Part shown: positions 56,207 through 64,000 of the stretch, one piece after another
How the letters are laid out: each line of letters opens with the position of its first letter
How positions within the stretch are numbered: the first letter of the stretch is position 1
Source: Ischnura elegans
Taxonomy: Eukaryota > Arthropoda > Insecta > Odonata > Coenagrionidae
Direction of reading: 5' to 3'
NCBI RefSeq assembly: GCF_921293095.1
Contig: NW_025791658.1
Location: 7,130,001-7,194,000 of the forward strand
Length of the DNA: 64,000 nt
The notes under the pieces: generated by a model
Told to the model about the DNA's origin: nothing
Database searches by the model: none
Seen by the model: only the letters and a program-made list of their open reading frames with translations
Translations under genes and position numbers: made by a program

Positions 56207-56465
56207 ACCCTTTCACTGCGCAAATAAGCTGATGTAGGCTACTGAGGGTTCCTTGCGTCTACTGAAGGGCAATAAAAATAAAAAGAGGAGTAAAAGATGC
56301 CCGCATGACATCTACTTGTCAAAGGAAGAACTTCTAAGCACACATGGACTCCGAGAGTAGAAGCATAGTTCAAATCGTCAATAGACAATGGGACCAGGTT
56401 AAGCATAAATTTTAGCTGCATTACTATTTTTATTAGTTTTTTTCCAGAAAATGATTAGGTTTGAA
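56207..56465. mobile_element. Probable TTAA MITE (CCCTTTCACTGCGC)
   Basis: TTAACCCTTTCACTGCGC at 56203; the partner GGTTTGAAAGGG ends near 56470 before TTTT. The same left terminus appears at 45416. The right border is weak. Confidence 0.45.
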
Positions 56466-57038
56466 AGGGTTTTCGCTGCAGTACTGACAAAGAGCGAAGA
56501 AATATACCTGTGTTGCCAGAAGGTATCACAACTTTGACAGGATACTTAGGAAATTTAAATTTCAAATTTTTAACGAATGAAGGGTTACTTCTGGAAAGAA
56601 ATAGTGAGAACGTGTACCCAGCATCACAAATCATAAGATCACGTCGTTAAAATACAAATAAAAATTACAAATTTTTTCCAAAATGTCTGCCACCAAGCAT
56701 ATTTTCTAAAAGATGGTGAGCACGGAATGTGTTGAAACGTGGTTTAAGTTCTCGCATTTTGTAAAAGCAAAATAAGCAATCATTGAATACGGTTACCAGA
56801 CATTTTCAGTAAGGAAAATTAACAAACAGCAAGCTATTTTGAGCATCATACGTAAATTTCAATAATGAATAGATGAATGAACCGCAAGCAATCGAACATG
56901 ATACAAAATGAAGCAGAAACAACAAAAAAACTCGGATTCAAGGAAAGCATTGCCCAACATGATATTAGACTTTAATCACTTTCAAAACCATAAAATTCCT
57001 TTTCACTATCACCATCATCGAAAACAAGAATATTCTAT

Positions 57039-57550
57039 ATTATTTCTACTGCATAGATACCTTTTTTCTTAACTTATACGGAACCAAACTCTACAAATGA
57101 GGTACCAAAACGCACAGAATTTATCAGAGAACATGCGACGTCATATCTTACTTCCTAAATAATGTTATTGTTTCCTAAAATTGGTTTTTAAATAATTAAA
57201 AAAAAACAAAAAAATTGTAAATATTCCTGACGTTTACGGCGCACAAACTGATACATTTGTTCATTTGCAACAATAGCTCGCATTCTTTATATAACTTTTA
57301 TCAAAATGTGGCTGATTCCACAGTCAAGTCTCCTGTTGATACGTAAGTATGAGTCATCATGTCCGTTTAACAGAGGATAGTGTAATTACTTCAAATGCTG
57401 TGTTTAAAGAGGTCCTCTGACCTCAATTTGTACATGAACATTCCAATTAAATTTATACATAAGACCCCGCCTATTTTTTCTACATTTTAAAATTAAAAAA
57501 CGCGCCTATCCCTCAGTGGACCTGCATTGAAAAGAGCGGGTGCAGCACGC
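57039..57550 (+). repeat. Dispersed repeat family A, copy 3
   Basis: Matches 46669-47200, with the GC-rich end shortened (GAGCGGGTGCAGCACG). The inverted segment B follows. Confidence 0.8.
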
Positions 57551-57564
57551 TTGCGTTGTTTTGT

Positions 57565-57878
57565 TGTTGTTTTTTTAGCAGTCTTCAGTTAATCTTCCCG
57601 CAGTCGCCATGTACACATAATTTTTACGGCAGGCGGTGGACCAAAATACCTCGCTTCTGCTGTTTCCATGCACTTTGGGGTCGTTTAACACTCCTAGATT
57701 ATACTGAATTGTATAGTTTTAAAGTTCGTTTCCTGTAGTTATATTTTCCGGGGTGTTTAAAAGAAAAGTTTTAAGCACCAATAATGACATGTGTGTTGGG
57801 CGTCAAATGTTGAACGATTAGTGCAATATTGTACTATGTCCTTGCTTCTCCGCTCTGAAGGCAGAGCAAGCGCTACTA
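57565..57878 (-). repeat. Segment B, inverted relative to 47249-47590
   Basis: Reverse complement of 47249-47590 with moderate divergence; TTAGCAGTCTTCAGTTAAT and TATACTGAATTGTATAGTTT are the clearest matches. 57880-58328 holds no gene. Confidence 0.75.
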
Positions 57879-58328
57879 GTTTCGTTTTCTTTTCGACGGG
57901 AACGGTGCAGTGTCAGAAGGAAACCATCCCAGTTCTCTCATTTGAGCTATATTTTTTTTTGTCAAAAATTTAGTTCTAAGTGATAAAATAAATATGGAAG
58001 ATGTAGAAAAAGTTATCTTTATTTGGGCAAAAAATAGCATTCGGTATTGAAAGTTAACTTGTGTTCTTCACCCGTAAGACACAGGTAACTTTTTAGAGAC
58101 CAAATTTAGTAAAAAAGAGGGCATCTTATATGCCGTCAAATATGGTAGGTCTTCATAAAAAGAGGTCAACTTCACATTGCTCACTTCAAGATGACACACT
58201 TCATCTTTCTTCAGCAAAAAAGGGTGAAAAACACAAGTACCAGGACCTCTATTTTTCAACGAAGCTACCAACTTCAATTCCACCAAAAGCAAAAGAGAGA
58301 ATGTTGATTTCTGCAATGGCTCATATAA

Positions 58329-58993
58329 TAGGGTAGTTTCCTTCATCAAAGAAAACGAAAGGCATTGATTGCGATTCGTTACCCACCATTAGTGTATTCA
58401 TAATACACAAATTATTTGGTTTTTGAAATACCGGTTTAGACGAATGGACAGGGTCAAATTTTATCCTCATTTGAAATTGGCCAGATTGGCGCCCATGCGA
58501 TTCCACTTCGCATGACGTCACAGGGACGTAGTTCCTACACGAGAGGATAGGAGTTATACATCGTCTGAGGTTACCAATGCATGCATGAGACACAGAGCTC
58601 AGGGAAACATGTCTTAATAATCACCTATTAAAACTGGCTAAGGTTGGAAAGTTTTCTTCATTTGATAAGGTATTAATAAACCTTTTTTAAGCCAAGCGCT
58701 ACCATTCAGCAAGGTACTCAGCTATCCGCTAGCATCCTGCGATGTATCAGCGCTAAGCCTCGCCTCAAAGTCACCTCACTGGGCAGGAGGGGGAACCAGA
58801 AATACGACGTACAGAGATATTTCCCAGCATTTATACTTAAGTGTCGCGTTTTCGTGCGCTTGAAAATTTTCACTTTTCATTTAATCGCGAAAAATAGATG
58901 TTGTCATTTTAAAATCTAAAAGTGCGAAATACGTACCCCAGGAGTAATAATCTTTCGATTAAGGCAGTAAAAAATTAATAGGAAACCACCCTA
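58329..58993 (-). mobile_element. MITE family M, copy 5 (reverse)
   Basis: TAGGGTAGTTTCCTTCATCA at the left and GGAAACCACCCTA at the right; 665 bp, full length. Confidence 0.85.
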
Positions 58994-58999
58994 TTTTTA

Positions 59000-59605
59000 A
59001 AAATTCTTAGGACTGCTACATTTCTATTGTTTCACTTCTGTGTGTTAGTTTACTAATTTTTACGTTAAGTGTGCAAACATTCATTTATCCTCAATATTAA
59101 GCATTACCTATCCCCAAAGATGTCATTGCAATTAATTGTACTTTAGACGTAAGGAAGAAAAATCTCTTCGTGTTTGTGGGCAACAAACTTTGATAAATTC
59201 AAGAGGTTGATGTGAATAAAGCAAACCTCTGCTAGCTTCAATACTAATCCCTCAATTAAAAATTCATTGGTACTTTATTTATACTGCATAATGACATTAA
59301 TGCAAGAATATACGGTATTCAGAATATCAATACTACATCCAAGATTGGTTGATATTTATTAGTGGCTTTGTATAGACAACTAAGAGTCTCAAAAGTGGAT
59401 GGTTTTCTTCATTTTAGACACATAAGCATGATATCGTAATTGTCAATGGTAGCAAATTAAGTTTGATTTTCATGCAGTAACAAAGTAAAAAAAATAAAAT
59501 ATGTGGCTACAATGTCAGTTTATAGCACACCCTAACATCTTCTCAAGACCTAATGTTAGCAGGGAAAATGAATACTTTAGCATGTACAGAATGTAATTTC
59601 GTCAC
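59000..59605. other. No gene recognised
   Basis: AT-rich sequence between MITE M copy 5 and the spliced exon at 59610; nothing further supported. Confidence 0.4.
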
Positions 59606-59609
59606 TTAC

Positions 59610-59691
59610 CAATTAAAATCGAAGGACGAGCAGTAACTGGGGTTCTCAAAATAACATGGATGCAGAATGCGATTATTTGACTGGGTAATGC
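59610..59691 (-). other. Probable spliced exon, perhaps 5' untranslated
   Basis: Excellent splice context on the minus strand: acceptor TCTTTCTTTTTAAG| and donor AATTG|GTAAGTGA, 82 bases. Two frames are open, but neither ends in the phase needed to join exon 50679. The frame that would join has stops, the last being TAA just before the junction. If it precedes exon 50679 directly, translation would begin at the ATG at 50616. It could also belong to another transcript or need an intervening exon. Confidence 0.5.
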
Positions 59692-60334
59692 CTTAAAAAG
59701 AAAGATCAACGGATTAAGGAATTGACAAAAATTGTAGTCTATCCTAAGGGTAGCAGTTGATTTGAAAATTCTGCTGGATTATCAGATTAATTATAACAGA
59801 ACAATATTGTTCTTAGCTGCCGACAGCTTTATTAATTATAAATTATATTTTAATACCCCAATTTCATTTTAATATGCTAAATTTACCAAAAATCACGCAT
59901 AAAAAATCTTAAATCTTTCAAGGAACAAGAAAGAACTACAAATTTTGCACAAGCTCCTTTGCTAAGACCCATGTAGCTGGCAGTACACACAGTCATTCAA
60001 TCATGCGTTCCTTCATGTCCACAAGGTCACACCATTATTGTGCATACAAAACATAAATTTATCCAATGTTTATCACAAATAATTATAAAAAACTTAAATA
60101 ATAATATTTTACTTGATCAAAGTAGTTCTATGCATTATAAAATGATAATAATATGAAGTGGATTGGGAGCCACTTAGGTAAAACTGTATCAGCGTACCTC
60201 ATCAAATAGGACATATATTACAAATAAATGAATGCAAGAAAATATGCACAATATGATAACAGAACTCTGCATTGGCATGCTCTAAAAAAATACAAGAAAA
60301 CAGACAAATAGTTATTGCAGCATTGCAAGGTGGG

Positions 60335-60412
60335 AATGGAAGGGTGAAAAGAAACCTATGGCATTAGGCTGCTCCGTATTAAATTGTAAAGGGGGCCACG
60401 GCTTAACATCTT
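60335..60412 (-). mobile_element. SINE internal fragment
   Basis: GGCATTAGGCTGCTC and GGCCACGGCTTAA match 37512-37570 of the tRNA-derived SINE. Around it, 59700-60545 contains no supported gene. Confidence 0.5.
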
Positions 60413-60550
60413 AATATTTTATAAAATACATATAACACCAGATTCGAGTAAAAGCAATAAAAAAATTGAGAGGTTGGACAGAAAATAAGCTTTCTAAAAC
60501 AAAAGCACACAGATAAAATGTGTACACAATTTATTTTTCTAAACTCGGGG

Positions 60551-61253
60551 GTGATGAGCGGAACTGTGATTTTCGGATCACTTCGTTACCTGTGACTGCT
60601 ACTCATCAGTAACGGTGATTCTTAACTGTGATTGCGATCACCGAGGTGAATCACTCTTTAAAGTCATCGGTGATTTGTGGCGCTGCTATTCCTGCTACTT
60701 TGTCCTATTCCAAGGAATGAGCTCTCCTCAATAGGAACAAATAAACTTATAGAAAATTGTAAAATTAGGCAAAATATTTTTTTGAGGGAATAGTTCTAAT
60801 TCCGAGTTTATATTACAATAATTAAGTAAATTTGAAGTGGTAAAAGAATTGATAAGGGCCAATCATTTTTTACACATATTTATAATCAAACCATCATAAT
60901 TCAAAGCTGTATATTTCTCACAGAATGTCTTATTTATCATACAAGATGAATAAGACATCCTTATTTTACTATTGGTAGCATCATGGTAGCTGCCGAAGCT
61001 AACTTCACCGTATTCACAGTCGCAGTGATTTAGAGTATTTGGTGATTTAGTCACCGGCAGTGATCGGCTACTTCTCTTCAATCACAGGTTGCGATATATC
61101 GCATATCACTTGGTAACAGCCAGAGCTATCTTCACCGAATCCAGTGATAGAATCACCGATCACAGTGATTTCGAATATTGAATCACCGACAGTGACTGCT
61201 ACTTTTCAGTAACGGTGATTCAATCACAGTTAGCGATATATCGCTCATCACTA
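60551..61253. mobile_element. hAT-like non-autonomous element with AATCACCG boxes
   Basis: The ends GTGATGAGCGGAACTGTGAT and (reverse complement) TAGTGATGAGCGATATATCG are inverted. At least ten AATCACCG/CGGTGATT boxes cluster in the outer 100-250 bases on both sides. Dense subterminal boxes are typical of hAT elements. No clean 8-bp duplication was found. The interior is AT-rich and non-coding. Confidence 0.65.
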
Positions 61254-61284
61254 GCCGACATGCATGAGTCGCTTTTTCCGTTGG

Positions 61285-61310
61285 TATAAATGCATAGGGT
61301 ATCTGTTCAA
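61285..61310 (+). promoter_or_regulatory. Candidate TATA/initiator for the ZAD-like exon
   Basis: TATAAAT at 61285 and an initiator-like GTTCAAT about 24 bases downstream, 110-130 bases ahead of the ATG at 61416. It lies 32 bases past the end of the hAT-like element. Confidence 0.35.
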
Positions 61311-61415
61311 TTTGTGTGAGGCATTGCAGTTCTCAATTAATCAAAATTCCTCATGGATATTCTTTCGAACTCAGTTTTAATAGTTAATAGTTTGAGAGAT
61401 AGCTGTATGCGTGAA

Positions 61416-61535
61416 ATGTGAAGGCTTTGTCTTCAAAAGTGTAAAAATGTTATTGATTTTTTTTGTACGAAACGAGGGCATAGCTATTTGGTTCAGAGAC
61501 TGCATCTTCAAGTTGGAATACTGCATATAGATAAG
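61416..61535 (+). pseudogene. ZAD-like first exon with TGA at codon 2
   Basis: ATG-TGA-AGG-CTT-TGT... reads M-stop-RLCLQKCKNVIDFFC and continues HSYLVQRLHLQVGILHIDK to a donor AAG|GTAAGA in phase 0. The ZAD domain of arthropod zinc-finger proteins normally starts with C-R-L-C-L, and the rest of this exon fits its spacing (hydrophobic helix, then D-K before an intron). TGA sits exactly where the first zinc-binding Cys (TGC/TGT) would be, so a one-base change has likely killed a ZAD start. The TATA box upstream supports a first exon. Chance resemblance remains possible; only the first half of the domain is visible. Confidence 0.5.
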
Positions 61536-61539
61536 GTAA

Positions 61540-62500
61540 GAAATGATACAGGACGTAATTCAAATCTAGGTTAGTAGTTTTCTTGTTTTTGTGTATTTAA
61601 TGTGTTTATATTATTTTGTTGTTCTTGTCTTTGAGCGAAATAATTTAAGCTAACCCACGCACAGGCACTAAATGGAGGTCTTGTCGTTTTTTTGATTAAA
61701 CAAAATTATTTTGTAATCTTGTATTCCCATGTCCTAGTTACCGAATCTTATTCGTGTATCACATTCTCATTGTTAGCGGGGGAAAATGTGTCACTTCCTG
61801 TTGTTATATATTAGTATATAATAATATATCTATTACACACTTGCTATAATTGCCAAGTGGTAGAGATGAATCTCATACAAAAACATAATTTCTTATCGGC
61901 ACCTCACAGTTACATCATGCATGCGGTTTTTTAATTTATTTGGGTTACATTCTTGTTGTGAATAGCTAAGTCCAAAATGTTTATAGACTGTTGTATACAA
62001 ACATGCGTTGTGTGGCTCATTCGTAATCGCCTAAGGATTTCGTTCCCTTGTATGCATGTTATTTCACCATGCACATTTCCTTCGTGATTTTATATCCTTT
62101 TTATGTTAGAACTATCCTGTGTAATAAATGCATCTCTTAACGACTCCGGCCACCTATTCGTCTCTGCTGGAGTATCGGTAATATTTTAACCCAAGCTGCA
62201 TAGAATCACCTTATTATTTATGCCCACTGGCAGACATTGGAAACGACACATTCAGTCCATATGCCATGTTATTGAAGACCACTTTTTTACGTGCGGCTAC
62301 GATTGTTATTGTGATTTTGACCTCTTGCTTGTAATGGATTCTCTCTACCTGTTTGACCTATGCTTCGTTTGGCCCTCAACTGATTTTGACCCTCGCACTA
62401 CTTGGGACTACGTATTCTCGCGGTTCTCGTATTCAGCGCCTTCCCTCCCTTTTTCTCCCTCTCCTTCCTTTAAAAAAAATTTTTCACCAGATCAAGCTTC
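61540..62500. other. No gene recognised (intron of the plus-strand unit?)
   Basis: AT-rich sequence after the ZAD-like exon. A plus-strand frame at 62220-62558 has no motif and runs into the hairpin, so it is not accepted. Confidence 0.35.
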
Positions 62501-62506
62501 AATCGA

Positions 62507-62564
62507 GGGAAATCACTTCCAAACTCCACAGTTGATCTACTGTGGAGTTTGGAAGTGATTTCCC
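62507..62564. repeat. Perfect 26-bp hairpin with 6-base loop
   Basis: Arms 62507-62532 and 62539-62564 are exact reverse complements (GGGAAATCACTTCCAAACTC...), loop TGATCT. It lies at the 3' edge of the decayed transposase on the minus strand. Confidence 0.88.
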
Positions 62565-63430
62565 AGCACATGGTGATGGCATATCGGGTATTCCTTCTCA
62601 TGAAGTAACTGTTTTGCCTGTCTCACAGTGTAGTCTGAAACATGAAATTCACTCATAATCCTTTTCCTAGACCTAGATAAAGGGGCAAGGGTCAACATTT
62701 GAAGTTTACCCTGCCAGCTAACTGTTGGCAAGTTATTCTTAATTTTAGTCTGCAGGTCATCCAATTTGGCTTTCTTTCGCTTGATGAGTTGACTGTTACT
62801 CTCGTCTTCATCACTACTTAGATTTTCCAGAGATGGATTCACTAATTTCAATGCACCAGACAAGGTGATGCCTGGCCTGTGTTATCTTTCCTTTTCCATA
62901 CGAGCGTCTACTGTGAGCAGACAAAGAATGTAATTTCAAAGGAGAGCAATCTAAAGCCTCCAAACTGCAGTTTGCTTCATCTTATTCTCTATCACTTTCC
63001 ACCAAAGACTTAACTGATGTAAGTTCTTTACCGCTTTCATCAATGCCATTGGAAACAACTTCACTTTTACAAATTTTGGAAATCCTCTTGTCACACCTAC
63101 AGCAAATTTTCCCTCCAGGCTTCACCATGATGCCCGCTGCTCTCACAGACTTACACTTTTTTTAGAGGTATGGTCCTCATAAATTTCCTCCCAGGACCTT
63201 AATGAATTGCAAAGAGGTACAGCATTTAAGCTGATAACACTCGTATTTCTTTAAGTAGCAATGAAGATGATGAGAGCACACAGTAAACAGTGATGAAATA
63301 GGAATATTGCACTGCAGGGCAATGAAATCTCTGTCCACTTCTGGTAGTTCCTCGAAATAAAAAGTTTGGGCTGTGTTTGTGTAGCTCTTTTTGTGAAATT
63401 GAGAACTGAGTTCTTGCACAATGATACCTC
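62537..63430 (-). pseudogene. Decayed transposon protein, N-terminal half
   Basis: Minus-strand pieces in order: FEELPEVDRDFIALQCNI with TVCSHHLHCYLKKYECYQLK (63370-63240), then GGKICCRCDKRISKIC (63115-63070). SPLKLHSLSAHSRRSYGKGK (about 62955-62895) and SWQGKLQMLTLAPLSRSRKR with FHVSDYTVRQAKQLLHEKEY (62720-62580) follow. I recall this order from a widespread arthropod DNA-transposon protein family whose superfamily I cannot name. The Cys/His spacing suggests an N-terminal zinc-binding module and the last block a helix-turn-helix. Frameshifts separate the pieces, there is an in-frame stop near 62975, and the catalytic part beyond the hairpin is missing. Confidence 0.6.
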
Positions 63431-63917
63431 TGACATGGCTAGACAGACCTCAATACAAATGAGATGTTAAAATGTAAGCCTGGCTATCAGTCACACAAAC
63501 ATGAGTTACTTAGTCTGAAATTCAACCAGGATATCACTTAGGCAGCACCATATGACTGAGGAATGAATTAACTTCACTTCGACTGAAATTGCTCTCTTCT
63601 GCTTTTACATTTTATACCATACTATTCAGTTAGGTTAAGAAATGGAAGAGATAGCCTAGTAGGAATAGTCCTGAAAGCACGAAATTAGCAGTACGTGGGG
63701 GAGTACATTCACATGGTTGCTTATGTGTTTCCTACTCTAAGAGCCAGTAGCATATGCTATGGTGAGATAATGCATGCTCCAATATTGTTTAATCATGAGT
63801 ATAAGCTTATATCTCCTCTAAATTGTGCAGTATCTATGTGCCTTGAAAAAGAGCCATTTTTTCCCGTGAACATGAATGAGTATTTTTTTACTAAAAGGAC
63901 TCACAATTTTTTTTCAG

Positions 63918-64000
63918 GATATTTGCCCATACATTAATGATTACTTTAAACCGGACCATGAGTCTGTCTTCGAATGGCAATTCCCTGTGGATGCTGACAT
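63918..64000 (+). CDS. Internal exon, plus strand, cut by window end
   Basis: A long pyrimidine tract and AG (AATTTTTTTTCAG|) precede a frame open to the window edge: DICPYINDYFKPDHESVFEW then QFPVDAD. Phase 0 at the acceptor is compatible with the donor at 61535, giving a 2.4-kb intron that holds the decayed transposase. It is not recognisable as the second half of a ZAD, because the expected C-x2-C is not evident. It could belong to a different plus-strand gene, for example a membrane receptor. Confidence 0.45.

Larger units (their letters stand above)
52649..56731 (+). mobile_element. piggyBac-like transposon, 4.1 kb, degenerate
   Basis: The left end CACGTTTCGTGTTCATGATG follows TTAA (52645-52648). 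The right end is the inverted partner (TGAGCACGGAATGTG, 56717-56731) followed by TTGA. Between them are plus-strand piggyBac transposase fragments, a nested repeat N (55320-55562) and a probable TTAA MITE at 56207-56465. The size fits an originally autonomous element. Confidence 0.72.

Noticed and set aside
58068..58349. Minus-strand 93-codon and plus-strand 68-codon ORFs
   Set aside because: Opposite-strand frames over low-complexity sequence next to MITE M; no support on either side.
62220..62558. Plus-strand 112-codon ORF
   Set aside because: It runs into the hairpin and the antisense of a decayed transposase; no domain recognised.
1..64000. CRISPR arrays, rRNA, intact tRNA genes, viral insertions
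   Set aside because: No spaced short direct-repeat arrays, no rRNA-like stretches, no full tRNA cloverleaf (only the SINE boxes), and no recognisable viral gene was seen.

Overview
This is eukaryotic, AT-rich, intron-rich and very transposon-dense DNA. The mix points to an arthropod, most likely an insect with a large genome: a Penelope-like retroelement, piggyBac, pogo/Tigger, hAT and unclassified DNA transposons, many TA- or TTAA-flanked MITEs, a tRNA-derived SINE, and a C2H2 zinc-finger gene whose short exons sit kilobases apart. There are no bacterial-type operons, rRNA or CRISPR arrays. The species cannot be named from the sequence.

The main host gene is on the minus strand. Six exons can be read from splice sites and matching phases: 50679-50071 (203 codons, unrecognised N-terminal part), 42977-42858 (40 codons), 34540-34409 (44 codons), 28490-28359 (44 codons), 18894-18822 (24 codons plus one base) and the terminal exon 15082-13572, which carries one isolated and seven tandem C2H2 fingers. 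Three small exons each carry a KxE-type motif (VKEE, IKEE, KKEP). A further spliced exon at 59691-59610 may be 5' untranslated. The introns are filled with nested transposons.

Left region (1-13 kb): dispersed repeats, then an intact Penelope-like element (5913-9488; ORF with reverse transcriptase and GIY-YIG domains) inside a 1.2-kb inverted duplication (5030-6231 / 9489-10689). Each arm carries a copy of a small exon resembling the 18.8-kb exon of the zinc-finger gene. The 3' end of the zinc-finger gene has been tandemly copied together with the end of a pogo-type MITE.

Middle (15-50 kb): nested TEs within introns, including hAT-in-hAT, Tigger-in-Tigger, and a 2.8-kb transposon with 9-bp target duplication inside a MITE. 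There is also a decayed second copy of the 42.9-kb exon at about 39.4 kb.

Right region (50-64 kb): a degenerate 4.1-kb piggyBac element with an internal tandem duplication, several MITEs, and then a plus-strand host signal. That signal is a TATA box and a ZAD-like first exon whose second codon is TGA (61416-61535), a decayed transposase on the other strand, and a well-spliced exon running off the window end (63918-64000).
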